From contig NC_056001.1 in the NCBI RefSeq assembly GCF_018446385.1, positions 6,839,600 to 6,903,599 of the forward strand: a DNA stretch of 64,000 bases, read 5' to 3'. Source of the DNA: Zingiber officinale (Eukaryota > Streptophyta > Magnoliopsida > Zingiberales > Zingiberaceae). The notes under the pieces are model-generated. The model had not been told where the DNA came from. It did no database searches and was given only the letters and a program-made list of their open reading frames with translations. Below are positions 1 through 11,585 of the stretch, piece by piece (position 1 is the first letter of the stretch; the number at the start of each line of letters is the position of its first letter). The translations under genes were made by a program, and so were the position numbers.

Positions 1-2218
1 GTGACACGTGTTGCGTCTCTTGTGGTACTTCATCTTGTCCTGTTGGTTGAAGTAGACATGTCCTCTCTAAGTTCTTCTAAAACAACTTTACTCGGGCTTG
101 TGATCCATTATATAGTCTTCTTCTAAAAAGCGGGCATTGGTGCTAACAATGACCTTCCGGTCTTTAGGACTATAAAATAAACCACCTTTCGTTCCTTTGG
201 GATATCCTACAAACACGCGAACTTCATGCGAGATTCTAACTTATCAAGATCTGGTTTCACACATGTGTTGGACTACCCCATATCCGAATATGTCTTAGAC
301 CGGGTTTCGCCCATTCCACAATTCTATGGGAGTAGAAGAAACTGATTTAGAAGGTACTAAGTTCGGAACGTATACTGCTGTTTCCAGAGCATATCCCAAA
401 ACGAATTTAGTAATTCGAATAACTCATCATTGATCTAACCATCTCCATACGAGTCCTATTCCTTCGCTCTGCCATTCCATTGGGGTGTTCCAGTGCGAAT
501 AATTGGGATTGAATCCCGGCCTTCGATAAGTAATTCCTAAACTCTCCTAAGAGGTATTCGCCACCACGATCTCATCAGTAGTGTCTTGATACTTTTACCT
601 AATCGTTTCTCCACATCACCTTGTATTCTTTGAACTTATCAAAGCACTCGGACTTGCGCATTAGGTAAATGTATCCATATCTTGAATAATCGCCCATGAA
701 AGAGACAAAATATTCAAAACCTCCTCTTGCCTGGACGGACATAGGACCACACAAATCGAGTGAACCAACTCTAACACTTCTTTGGCTCTATACCCTTGGC
801 CTTGAAGCGGCCTCTTGGTCATTTTACCTTCTAAGCAAGATTCACAAGTTGGAAAATTTTCCAACTCTAATGAACAAAAGTCCATCCGCTATAAGCCTCT
901 GAATCCTACTTAAGTTAATATGACCAAGCCTTAGATGCCAAAGATATGCTTGGTTCATTCTGAAGGTTCTTTTCTCTTATTAGAATTAGAAGATGAATTA
1001 TAAATTTCCATGTTTTGCTTTGTGGAAGAATTTGGATTTAAAATATACAAATTGCCAACTAATACACCAGAACAGATAATCACATTATTTCTTTTAATAA
1101 CTACATTGTTACTGAAAGAAACAGAATATCCATCTAAAAACAGTTTAGAAACTGAAATTAAATTCTTTCTAAAACTGGGTACATAAAGACAATTTCTTAA
1201 AACCAAATTTCTATTTCTACTAAAAGATAAGTAGACGTCTCCCACTGCAACAGCCGCCACCTTAGTAGCATTGCCCATGTAGACGGTAATCTCTTCAGAT
1301 AGTCGTCGGGTTTCCTGGAACCCCGCAAGGAATTGCAGACATGATCAGTGGCTCCCGTATCTACACACCAGGTGCTGGTAGATAACACCGCTAAACATGT
1401 TTCAACAACTAGAGCATGAGATATACCTTTGTTTTGGTTCTTACGAGGACAGTCCGCCTTCCAATGTCCTGCCTGCTTGCAGATGAAGCACTTGCCCTTC
1501 GGCTTCTTCATTCCAGCTTTAAATCCCGTACTCTGAGATTTATTCACTTTCTTTGCTGAACCAGCTTGTTTCTTCTTCTTTCCTTTCGGTTTAGAAGTAG
1601 AACCATTTTCAGCATAGTGAATTTGAGCATTGTGACGAAATAACCCTTCTGCTGCTTGAAGTTCTGTCAGTAGTTCCCCTAATGAATAAATCCTTTTATT
1701 CATATTATAGTTCAGGCGGAACTGCTCAAAACTTCTAGGTAGGGTTTGGAGGATCATATCGATCTGGGTTCCCCATCAATTTCTCCTCCAAGGATCTGTA
1801 TTTCGTTCAGATAAGCTATCATCTTTAGGATATGATCCCTTACAGGAGTACCCTCTTGCATGGTGGGTCATTATCTTTCTCATAGCTTCTTGTCTAGAAG
1901 CCCTATCCCGATGACCAAAGAGTTCCTTGAGATTGTTCATAATATCATGATGGTAAATCTTTATGTTGATGTTGCAATACATTTGACATTGAAGCCAAAA
2001 TGTAACACCGCGTCATCTCATCTGCTTTTACCCATTTCCTATGATATTCAATCTCCTCTTGGGTAGATTCACCATGGGTGCATCAGGCAATGCTCAGTCA
2101 GGACAAATTTATAGCTTTCAGCAGTAAGAACAATATCCAGGTTTCTTTTCCAATCTATGTAATTTGGTCCAGTAAGTCTATTTTGTTGAAGTATGATGGA
2201 CAGTGGGTTGAAAGTCAT
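1..2218 (-). pseudogene. Copia element M1: gag-protease-integrase remnant (open at window start)
   Basis: This is the 5' part of a Ty1/Copia polyprotein, read leftward. Gag appears to start at an ATG at 2218 (protein start MTFNPLSIILQQNRLTGPNY). The gag core is at 1982-1680. The nucleocapsid zinc knuckle CFICKQAGHWKADC (CX2CX4HX4C), near 1510-1460, packages element RNA. The protease motif WCVDTGATDHVC follows at about 1370-1330, with the typical LYVPSFRKNLISVSKLF further on near 1180-1120. The pre-integrase CX2C motif CESCLEGK and the start of the integrase core lie at 885-600. The frame is broken several times, for example at the gag join near 1760-1780 and at the protease join near 1200-1300. 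Reverse transcriptase and RNase H would lie left of the window. Decay makes it non-functional. Confidence 0.88.
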
Positions 2219-3337
2219 CCTAAGAATCACAAATAACTTTTGGTCAGAACTCTAAATTTAGAATAATATTGATTCCTCAAACAATACTATTTTAAATTAA
2301 CCAACACCTTAAAACACCGTGAATTTTGTATGCCACGTTAGTGTGGACGTATACAAATTCAACATTTGTAAAAGGAGGGTTTTAACCCATTAATTTTATT
2401 ATCTTGTCAACCTAACTTTTTGACAAATAAAATTAATAGTTGGTATTATTTGGTCACACAAATAATAGCAGTGACTCCGTTGGGGAGGATACTATTAAAT
2501 GTGTCTAAGTGTACACCATTACTTGACACTAAGTCCATTAATAAGATTATGCCCCTTCCGTTGGGGAAGATCACACGCTCTTAATTAACTTCCTATAGTC
2601 ATCCAAAAATGGAAGTCTGTTCTAGTGATCCGCAAACAGGCTCATCCGTTATGGAGGAAGGCACTCAGAGCCAACGCGCAAGCTTGTTTGCATCACTTAC
2701 AAACCAGTAATGGAGACCATGGGATTTACTTAAAAATCCCTCTCCCACTTAGTTATTTATAAATGAGGAATTTTAACTATGCTAGCCTACTAAACTTGTA
2801 AACTAACATGCACACACAGCACAATATAAAAGCAATAAATAGAAAATCTAATTTTCAACTATTATGGCTTTTATCTTTAATTGTCCTCCGTGTGTTGTCA
2901 TCCGAAGCTGCTGCCATATTTGGCCACCGCCACCGGGTCTAACTGTCGCATCCATCTTGCTCCTAGTTCCGCTGCGCCTCTGGTCCTTAGAAGGTTCCAC
3001 GCTTTGCAAGATTCGATCCGCGACATAAATAGGATTTTACATTTTGATCCTATATTCCATAAAAGGAATGTACATGTATCTAGATCAAAATAAAATCCTA
3101 ATAAAACTAAATACAGACTCCTGCTGTATTTTAATACAATCATGCACACACATATAAATTGCCCTTGACATGTCCAAGGGTCCAATCACACATAATTAAC
3201 TAAAAGCCATAATAGTTGGATCCTGCATCCATAAAGTTAGCACATCCTACTATTAACCCGCCTAAATTATGTATGACATGTGCATAATTAAACTAAATAC
3301 CAAATACACAGAGGCAAAACCCTAGCTCGATACCAAT
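2219..3337 (-). other. M1 untranslated leader with primer-binding site
   Basis: This non-coding stretch lies between the M1 5' LTR and its gag ATG. A primer-binding site complementary to initiator tRNA-Met (TGGTATCGAGCTAGG on the minus strand, + coordinates 3321-3335) sits two bases inside the LTR, as usual for Copia. The leader is closely related to the M2 leader at 7764-8994, which shows that M1 and M2 belong to one family. The short open frames here are not conserved coding sequence. Confidence 0.8.
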
Positions 3338-5738
3338 TGTTGGTTGCTACTCGGAAAGCCTATAGGTTCCACTGTATAAAAATTTTGTACAAAGATCTGA
3401 ACCTTTCCTAGCTACCATGTGTTCTTTTAAATTAAAATTTTGGATCTCTGCGGAACTTAACACGTTTGATCCAAAACTTAATCTATTTGTTCTTTTAGGT
3501 TTTGACTTGGATCTCTGCGGAACTTAACACGTTCGACCCAAGTCTCCTTAAGTTATTAATTCCATTAAATATTAATTTCCATAAAAGGTTCCCAAGATCG
3601 ACGTGGCGAGGCACATGGCCTTCTTGGATATGGGAGCAACCACCACCGACTAGACAAAACCTTTAATAGAAAGCTAATATTTAATTTCCTAAAATAACTT
3701 TAGGTTAACCAAAGAGAACAATCAAATCACAAGGAAAAGAAAGAAACAAAAGAACACAACTTCGAAAAAACATATTCGAAATACTAGAACGTAAGCCTCT
3801 TGTATTTGGTATTATTTCCATAAATAACTAGCATGATGCGGAAATAGAAATTACTAGTTATACCTTGTAGAAAACCTCTTGATCTTCTACCGTATTCCTC
3901 TTCTAACCTCGGACGTTGTGTGGGCAACGATCTACCAAGATGAGAAACCACCAACCACCTTCTTCTTCTCCAAGCAAGGTTCGGCCACAAAGGAAGAACT
4001 TTACCAAAGAAGAAAATCAAAATACTAACCAAGCTCCAAGAGATGCTAGCTTTCTCTCCTTCTTCTTCTTCTTCTCCAAGTAGTATCCGCCACCACAAGA
4101 ACTCCAAGAGAGATGAAGTATTGGCCACCACAAGAGGAAGAGAGGGAGAGGGTAATGGCGGCCACAACACCAAGGAGAAAGGGAGAGAAAACAATAGAGG
4201 TTGTGTCTTGTGAAGGCACCTCACCCTTCTTTTATATTCCTTGGCCTAGGCAAATTAGGAAATTTAATTACAATAAAATTTCCTTAATTTCCTTGACATG
4301 ATTTATTTGAGAAAATAAAATAAAATTTCCCAAATAAACTCTAATGGCCGGCCACATCAAGAGGAAGCAAATTGGACAAGTTTTAATCAACAATTAAAAC
4401 TTTCCTTATTTGTTTCCGGAAATTTTAAAAAATAAAATTTCTCTTTAAAAATCTCTTCATGGTTAATAAAAGGAAATATCTATAATTTTAATTTTATTAA
4501 CATGTGAATAATTTTAAAGAGAAAATAAAAACTCTCCAATCTACAAATAAGGAAAGAGATCTAATCTCTTTCTTTAATCTTTGTAAATCTTTTACAAGAG
4601 ATATTTTAATTTTAATTCTCTTTAAATTATATCTTCCACATAATAATAAAATCTAAAATTAAATTTCTTTTTTATTTAATTATGGCCGGCCCTACTAGCT
4701 TGGGTTCAAGCTAGGGCCGGCCACCTTAAACCCAAGCTTAGGCCGGCCCTAGCTTGGTTCCCAAGCTAGCTTGGCCGGCCCCCTTTAGGTGGGTATAGAA
4801 GGTGGGTATATGTGGGTATAGTACTCTATAAATAAGAGGCTACGATAGGGACCGAGAGGAGGAATTGGTTTTGGTCTCCCGATAAAATTAAGCATCCCAT
4901 GTTCGCCCCGAACACACAACTTAATTTTATCAATGATAATTCATTCCACTAGAGAACTATCATTGAACTACCGCACCAATCCCAAATTACATTTTTGGGC
5001 TCCTTCTTATTATGAGTGTGTTAGTCTCCCTGTGTTTAAGATATCGAATGTCCACTAATTAAGTGAGTTACTAACAACTCATTGAATTAATATCTAAGTC
5101 CAAGAGTAGTACCACTCAACCTTATTATCATGTCGGACTAAGTCCACCTGCAGGGTTTAACATGACAATCTTTATGAGCTCCTCTTGAGGACATTATCAA
5201 CCTAGTATCACTAGGACACAGTTTCCTTCTATAATCAACAACACACACTATGAGTGATACCATTTCCCAATTTATCGGGTTTATTGATTCATCGAACTAA
5301 ATCTCACCCATTGATAAATTAAAGAAATAAATATCAAACATATGTGCTTGTTATTATATTAGGATTAAGAGCACACACTTCCATAATAACTGAGGTCTTT
5401 GTTCCTTTATAAAGTCAGTATAAAAGGAACGACCTCAAATGGTCCTACTCAATACACTCTGAGTGTACTAGTGTAATTATATAGTCAAGATAAACTAATA
5501 CCTAATTACACTACGACCTTCTAATGGTTTGTTCCTTTCCATTCTGGTCGTGAGCTACTGTTTATAATTTATAAGGTACTGATAACATCATCTTCTGTAT
5601 GTGACACCACATACTATGTTATCTACAATATAAATTAAATGAACAACTACAAAACAAATGTAGATAATTAGACCAAATGTGATTCTTTATTCATAATGAA
5701 TGTTTACAAAGCTTAGGCTTTCAGTATACACTCCAACA
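3338..5738 (-). repeat. M1 5' LTR (Copia, about 2.4 kb)
   Basis: A long terminal repeat read on the minus strand, running from TGTTGGAGTGTATACTG (at 5738) to ACCAACA (at 3338), immediately followed by the primer-binding site. It is homologous along most of its length to the M2 LTR at 8995-15117. It includes a block with repeated GGCCGGCC-containing words (about 4680-4780), followed in transcription order by AT-rich sequence. The partner LTR lies outside the window. The bases after the right edge (GAAAG) would be the TSD of M1 in the X element. Confidence 0.85.
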
Positions 5739-6122
5739 GAAAGGTATGGGACTTTCATTAGGAAGAAACTCTTGACCTTGATACCCTCCTTTTTCTTTTT
5801 GATGTGTGTCAAAAAGGGGAGAGTGTTCATTGGAGAATTATTGGAGAACCTAAGTTAGGTTATCGGGTTAACCTAAGCTAGGGGAAGAATGTCAATGAAT
5901 GTTCAAGGAAGAACATTGGAATTCTTTTTTATGTGTGTCAAAAAGGGGGAGAATTATTGGAGAACCCAAGTTAGGTTATCGGGTTAACCTAAGGGGAGAA
6001 TGCCCAGAGAATGTTCAAGGAAAGAACATTGGACATTGGAAGATGGTTGGAAAACCTAAGTTAGGTTATCAGGTTAACCTAACTTGATTATGGGTTTTGT
6101 CAAACATCAAAAAGGGGGAGAT
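5739..6122 (+). other. Copia element X: 3' internal remnant with repeated polypurine tracts
   Basis: This is the last part of the interior of a plus-strand Copia element, ending in the polypurine tract AAAAAGGGGGAGAT directly before the LTR at 6123. A block containing a polypurine-like run and GGTTATCGGGTTAACCTAA is present about three times (near 5815-5880, 5940-5995 and 6050-6120), so this region has been tandemly duplicated. No coding sequence is recognisable. The left end is the junction with M1. Confidence 0.65.
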
Positions 6123-7763
6123 TGTTGGTGCAACCTTAGGTCAAGGTTGACCCGACTCGAGGTGACTTGACTCGAGTTGTATTTTGATGTTTGACTTGGG
6201 AAGATTGTCGGTGCAACCTTAGGTCAAGGTTGACCTAGTTGAGTTGCATGTTGATGTTTGACACTCGTGAGAGAGTTCTATTCTTGATATGGGACAAGAA
6301 TAGATGTTTGAGAGATTATTGGTGCAACCGTAAGTCAAGGTTGACTTGGTTGACCTGATTCGGGAAAAAGTCCAAGTATGGAGACTTGGCTACGGGAAAA
6401 GTCCAAGTATGGAGACTTGGCACTGGAAAAGTCCAAGTATGGAGACTTGGCACGGAGAAGTCCAAGCAGGGAGCTTGGCACGAGGAAAGTCCTAAGCGGG
6501 ATGTTAGGCGGTTGGAAAGTCCCGTGAGTGAAGTCGAAGGGAAAGTCCTAACGGAATGTTAGGCAGTTGAAAAGTCACTGAGTGAAGTCGCTGGAAAGTC
6601 CTAACTGGGATGTTAGGCGGTGTGGAAAGTCCTGGTGAGTGAAGCCGGGCAGGAAAATCCAGATGGATCAAGGGTGATCGGACATCCGGTGGGGAAAGTC
6701 TAAGTGGGTCAAAAGGATTGGCCGGACACTTAGCGTGCTAGCAGGTCGAGGAGTGACCGGATGCTAGGGATGATGTACCAACAGGTCAAGGTTGACCGGA
6801 TGTTGGTGTGGAAGCCTTAGGTTTAGGGTCGAAGTTTGGATCGGTCGGTGACCGATCCGGATGATCGGTTGCCTCGATCGGTCAGTGACCGATCGAATCG
6901 ATCGAGCTCATCGATCGATCGGGAGACCGATCGGTGAGCCTCTGCGAAGAAAGTCATGGATCGATCCGCCGACCGATCCACAGGCGATCGGTGGGTGGAC
7001 CGATCAGTGACGATCCTGAGGAAGCTGATCGGTCTATGGACCGATCAGAGGATCCCGATGCGATCAGAGAGCCCGATAGTCGGTTGCGATCCCTGATCTG
7101 TGGACCGATCAGGAGGTTCCCTGATCGGTCCATGGACCGATCAGGAATCTAGCCGTTGCGACGCAACGGCTAGTTCTCTGCTCTTCTTCTTCGCAGGTAT
7201 AAAGGGGTCGAGGGCTGCTGCTGCACAAGGCGCTCTTCTCTTTCCTCCTTAGAACTTATGTTTTGCTACTGAAGTTTCATCTTCGACTGAGCTTTGTTGA
7301 GCTCACTTCCGAAGCCCCACGTGAGCTTCTTTCGGCTGAGTTGCTTGTTGGCATTCGTCCGTGAAGTTGTTGCTTCCAGGACTTCAGTCGACGACAAGAA
7401 GGCAAGCTTGTATTGTTACATTCATTGTATTTACTTCTTGTATTCTCTTGTACTCTTAGCTTGCTGTTGCAAGTGATTGTGGCGAGGTTTCTCCACCCAC
7501 AAGGAGTTGATATTAGCCGGTTCTCCGGGGACTCATCCACCGACGAATTGATAGGGCTCGTCCACCTTACGGACACGCCGAGGAGTAGGAGTATCATCTC
7601 CGAACCTCGTTACATCCTTGCGTTGAGGTTTGATTTCTTCTCCTATTTTCTTTCTGCATTTAGTTTCCGCTGCGCTAACCCTAGTTTGTAGAAAGAAACG
7701 CGACAATTTGGGGTCGGCTATTCACACCCCCCCCTCTCTAGCCGAGTACGAACGATCCTAACA
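6123..7763 (+). repeat. Copia element X: 3' LTR
   Basis: A 1.64-kb LTR beginning TGTTGGTGCAACC right after a polypurine tract and ending CGATCCTAACA. It contains short tandem repeats of a 'GGAAAAGTCCAAGTATGGAGACTTGGCA'-like unit (about 6360-6480; several diverged copies, then 'AAAGTCC' repeats to about 6720). A palindrome-rich promoter region and a TATA box (TATAAAGG at 7198-7205) come next. The C-rich run and 'CTAGCC' near 7725-7745 are typical of the LTR 3' end in this group. The right edge abuts the M2 leader, so X appears to be inserted in M2. Confidence 0.8.
6831..7171 (+). promoter_or_regulatory. Palindrome cluster and TATA-proximal inverted repeat in the X LTR
   Basis: Just upstream of the TATA box at 7198, the motif GATCGGTC-N(2-5)-GACCGATC recurs in near-palindromic form. 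One copy, 7120-7145, is a perfect 26-bp palindrome centred on CCATGG. Immediately before the TATA box, 7151-7171 is a perfect inverted repeat with 10-bp arms (AGCCGTTGCG / CGCAACGGCT) and a single-base loop. The position suggests enhancer-like or protein-binding elements of the LTR promoter, which is inference. Confidence 0.55.
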
Positions 7764-8994
7764 GTGTGGACGTATACAAATTCAAACATTTGTAAGAGGA
7801 GGGTTTTACCCATTAATTATCTTGTCAATAAATCTTTACGACAAATAAAATTACCTCAAACACCATGAATTTTGTATGTCATGATAGTGTGGACGTATAC
7901 AAAACCAAACATTTGTAAGAGGGGGTTTTCCCAATAATTTTATTTTCTTGTCAACCTGACAAATAAAATTACCTCATACACCGTGAATTTTGTATGCCAC
8001 GATAGTGTGGACGTATACAAAACCAAACATTTGTAAGAGGGGGTTTTAATTTTATTATCCTGTCAACTTATCTTTTTAACAAATTAATAGTTGGTTTTCC
8101 TTCGGTCACACAAATAATAGCAGTAACTCCGATGGGGAGGATACTATTAGACGTGCCTAAGTGTTTACCATTACTTGACACTTAGTCCATTAATAAGATT
8201 GTGCCCCTTCCGATGGGGAAGATCACACGCTCTTAATTAATTTCCTATAGTCATCCAAAATGGAAGTTTGATCTAGTGATCCGCAAACAAACTCATCCGA
8301 TATGGAGGAAGGCACTCAGAGCCAACGCGCTAGTTTGTTTGCATCACTTACAAACCAGTAATGGAGACTATGGAATTTATTTTAAAAATCCCTCTCCCAC
8401 TTAGTTATTTAAGGTGAGGAATTTTAACCTATGCAAGCATACATCATATGCACACACACACACATCACAGTAAATAAAAGTAATAAATTTGGAAATTAAT
8501 TTTTCAACTATTATGGCCTTTTCCATCACTGTCCTCCGTGTGCTCCAACCCTAGCTGCTGCCATCTTTAGCCACTGCCATCGGGTCCAGTCATCACATCT
8601 ATCTTGCTTCTTATTCCGCTGCGCCTCTGGTCCTCTAATAGCACCACGCCTCGCAAGGATACGTTCCGCGACAAAAATAGAATTTTACATATATCAATCC
8701 TATATTCCACGAAGGAATGTACATGTATTCTAGATCGAAAATAAAATTCTAAAATCCTAGGGCTAATACAGCTCCTGCTGTATTAGTTACATATAATCAT
8801 GCACACATAAAAATAATATCCTTGACATGTCCAAGAGTCCAATCACACACAATATCTATATGTCATAATAGTTGGAGCCTACAACCACAAAGTTAGCACA
8901 TCCTACTATTATCCTGCCTAAATTATGTATGACATGTGCATAATCTATTTGGAAACCAAAACACACAGAGGCAAACCCTAGCTCTGATACCAAT
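7764..8994 (-). other. M2 untranslated leader, with 3-copy tandem repeat and primer-binding site
   Basis: Homologous to the M1 leader and read on the minus strand. The tRNA-Met-type primer-binding site (minus strand TGGTATCAGAGCTAGGG, ending near 8992) flanks the M2 LTR. At the distal end, 7764 to about 8060, a unit of about 115-120 bp starting GTGTGGACGTATACAAA is repeated three times; M1 carries a single copy near 2341. A CA microsatellite lies at about 8450-8465. The coding region of M2 is not visible because X is joined here. Confidence 0.78.
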
Positions 8995-9076
8995 TGTTGG
9001 TTAGTCCTAGGAAGATCGTACCGGTTCCACTGTACAAAAATTTTGTACAAGAGTCGAACCTTTCTTAATAACCTAT

Positions 9077-10068
9077 TGTTGGAACCCCAAGGTTGTTTTG
9101 GTGTGATCAACAAGTTAAGTTAGGTCTTGCGTTGTTTCTAACCTTGTGTCTAAGTGTGCAGGAGCTTAGGAGCACAGGTACTCGAGCGGAAGACGCAGCT
9201 AGCGAGAAGGACGGCACGCTGTGCGTCCGAGGGACGAGGTGCTGCGGAAGAGTACACCGGCGGACGAGAAGGAAGTGCGCGCGGTGGTTCCGAGGTACGA
9301 AAGCCGGAGCGGAAGATTGCTCGGGGAGCAAGAGACGCAGCTAGCGCGAAGGTCGGCACGGGGTGCGACCGAGGGACGAAGTCTGCGGATGAGTACGCTG
9401 GTGGACGAGAAGGGACACACGGTAATTCCGAGGGACGAGAAGCCGGAGGGAAGCACGCTCGAGAAGACCGGAAGATGGGTTCGGGTGAGCCCTATTCCGG
9501 ATGTCAGAGATCACCCAAGCAAGCGGAGCCGACCAGAGGCGAGCTGAACCAGGAAGAGAGCACGGACCAAAAGTCAACTGGGTTGACTTTTGGCTCCGGG
9601 GCGCCCGGAGCTGTCCGGGGCGCCCGGAACCCTTCCGGGCGCCCGGAAGTGACTTTTTCACAGGATCGAGCTTTGACTCGATCCAACCGTTGGGGGATAA
9701 ATTTTATCCCCCCAGGGCGCCCGGAACCCTTCCAGGCGCCCCGACCAAGGCTATAAATATAGCCCTGGTCCAGAAGCTAATCAATTCATTCAATCAACAC
9801 TTGTAATCCTTTATTTTAGTTTCAATTTTCTGTGCCTAAACGCTGTAAGAGGCTTCTCCACCAAGGAGTTTTTGAGCTTAATTTTCCTTGGATTAACAAC
9901 CACATCGGTTGTAACCAAGTAAACATCTGGTGCCTCGTATTTACTTTTATGCTTTTATTTATCCGCTTAATTCATTTTACAAGTGTTAGCTTAATCGTTC
10001 GAGGAAGGGTTGTTTGTTTTTGACAGGCTATTCAACCAACCCTTCTAAGCCGGCCCAACGGTCCTACA
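9077..10068 (+). repeat. N1 left LTR
   Basis: A 992-bp LTR with the TATA box CTATAAATAT at 9751-9760. Repeated GGCGCCCGGAA words between about 9595 and 9740 form GC-rich inverted repeats just upstream of it. Open frames covering the GC-rich half of the LTR in several frames on both strands are compositional and are not genes. The sequence is very similar to the right LTR, which lacks about 20 bp in the GC-rich block. Confidence 0.88.
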
Positions 10069-10260
10069 CCATCAAGTGTCGCTCGCCCGGGAAGAACAAC
10101 AGAAGGTCAGCTTCATCACAGCCAACGGTACTTACTGCTATAATGGTATTTCGTTCATAATGAAGAATGCTGGGGCCACATATCAAAGATTGATGAACAA
10201 GAGTTTCGGCGGTAGATCGGCCGCAACAAGGAGGTATATGTGGGCGATATACTAATTAAG
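10069..10260 (+). pseudogene. Ty3/gypsy reverse-transcriptase fragment embedded in N1
   Basis: Translation gives the gypsy RT signature FITANGTYCYN, then KNAGATYQRLMNK. After a frameshift near 10205 it continues IGRNKEVYVGDILIKS. The last block is the catalytic YVDD box with the first D changed to G. These motifs are specific to Ty3/gypsy polymerases, while the surrounding LTRs and gag tail are Copia-type. The fragment starts immediately after the N1 left LTR, where a primer-binding site and gag start should be. It is inactive. Confidence 0.82.
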
Positions 10261-10324
10261 TCCATTCGAACTGCTAATCCAAATGAAGATTTCATAGAGA
10301 GGTGAAGACACTGAGAACTTTGGG

Positions 10325-10748
10325 TTAAAGTTCTAAATCCACGAAGAACCAACTGAAGCCCAATCCGACTCTACAAGAGCTGCCGACAGAACAGTCTGAG
10401 ATGGAAGAAATTACCGAGACAGCCCCAACAGCCGAAGTACATCCCGAGAGTGATGAAGGGGGAGAATCTTCGGATAAAAGCAACTTGACAGGGGGAGAAT
10501 CAACTACCGAAAAGGTAAGTCAGGTATGGACTCGAACCTCTGATCAATTAAATGATTCAATCGAAAAATTACCTGAAGAGTCTTTCGAATCAGAAATTGA
10601 ATCATCGAAAGAATTTTTCCAATTAGAAAATCAATTGTCAAACTTGCCTTGCAAATTATTATTAAAAGAATTTTGCAAGTTAGAAATTTTGTCGAAAAAC
10701 TTTTGTAAATTGCAAAATATTTTTTCGAAAGAATTATGCAAATTATAA
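10325..10748 (+). pseudogene. N1 gag C-terminal remnant (Copia-type)
   Basis: From about 10325 the sequence matches the gag tail of N2 (37790-37996). It has the E-rich run around EEPTEAQSD and then a GGESS/GGES motif pair (about 10461-10500) in the 10401-10748 frame. Downstream the frame is rich in Glu, Lys, Cys and Leu and continues as a degenerate coiled-coil spacer. A frame change near 10395 breaks it. No zinc knuckle is present. It represents only the middle of a Copia gag, so it is not functional on its own. Confidence 0.6.
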
Positions 10749-11571
10749 ATGATGTCAAAAACTTTCTTCGAATATTTTTTTGAATTACAAATTACTTTCT
10801 CGAAAGAGTTTTGCAATTCAGAAAATGAGTCATCGAAAAAGTGTTTCGGATTAAGAAATCTATTATTAATAAATTCCTGCAAATTAGAATTTTTATTAAA
10901 AAATTCTTGCAAATTACAAAATATTCTTTCAAACGAATTTTGCACATTGTCGAAAGAATTTTTTATAGCGTCGAAAAATTTTATCAAGTTAGAATCTATG
11001 CTATCGAAATATTTTTGTGAACTTGAAATTCAAAAAATAATAGAAATTAACATGATACAAATTGTTGCATGTTTAATATTTTTTGCTTTAAATCTGAAAA
11101 AGTGTGACTTAAGAATTTCTGATAAATTAAAATGAAAATTTAAACCTTCTGATTAAAGCATAAAATATATAAATAAATAAATGCATAGAAAATTTCTCTT
11201 TATGTTATTAATTCTCTGAAATTTTCTTGCATAAAGTTTTATGTTTAGAAACTTCTTAATCTTGATGTCGAATGACTTAGAAATTTGTCTTGACTTAGAA
11301 ATATTTCCCTGAAAATTATTGAAATATAGTTTCAAAATTTTTTTTGTCAACCCTTAGATTTCGTTTGTACCACATTTTTATTGTGATCAAAGGAGGAGAA
11401 GGGAAAGTATAAGTCTAGGGGGAGGTAGAAAACATTGAAAATTAAAATTTGGAATGTTTTAATTTGGAATGTTTGAAATTTAATTTTTTCTATCATGTTG
11501 CATGTTATTGCAATAAACTGTTTAATTTCATATCTATTGTTGACCCTAGCTTAACTTGGGTTGATCACACC
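10749..11571 (+). other. N1 AT-rich spacer
   Basis: A low-complexity AT-rich interior with many degenerate copies of short words such as 'TCGAAAGAATTTTGCAA' and 'TTGCAAATTA'. It corresponds in position to the spacer at 38040-39030 of N2. Short open frames exist on both strands but show no family signature. I see no gene here. Confidence 0.5.
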
Positions 11572-11585
11572 AAAAAGGGGGAGAT
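11572..11585 (+). promoter_or_regulatory. N1 polypurine tract
   Basis: The run AAAAAGGGGGAGAT directly precedes the right LTR (11586). This is the expected plus-strand primer for reverse transcription. The same tract precedes the X LTR at 6123, and a degenerate form precedes the N2 right LTR at 42699. Confidence 0.75.

Noticed and set aside
9093..9806. Many overlapping open frames on both strands in the N1 LTR (also at 11616-12167 and 16310-16776)
   Set aside because: They lie in GC-rich LTR sequence, occur in nearly all frames, and shift between LTR copies. They show no protein family.
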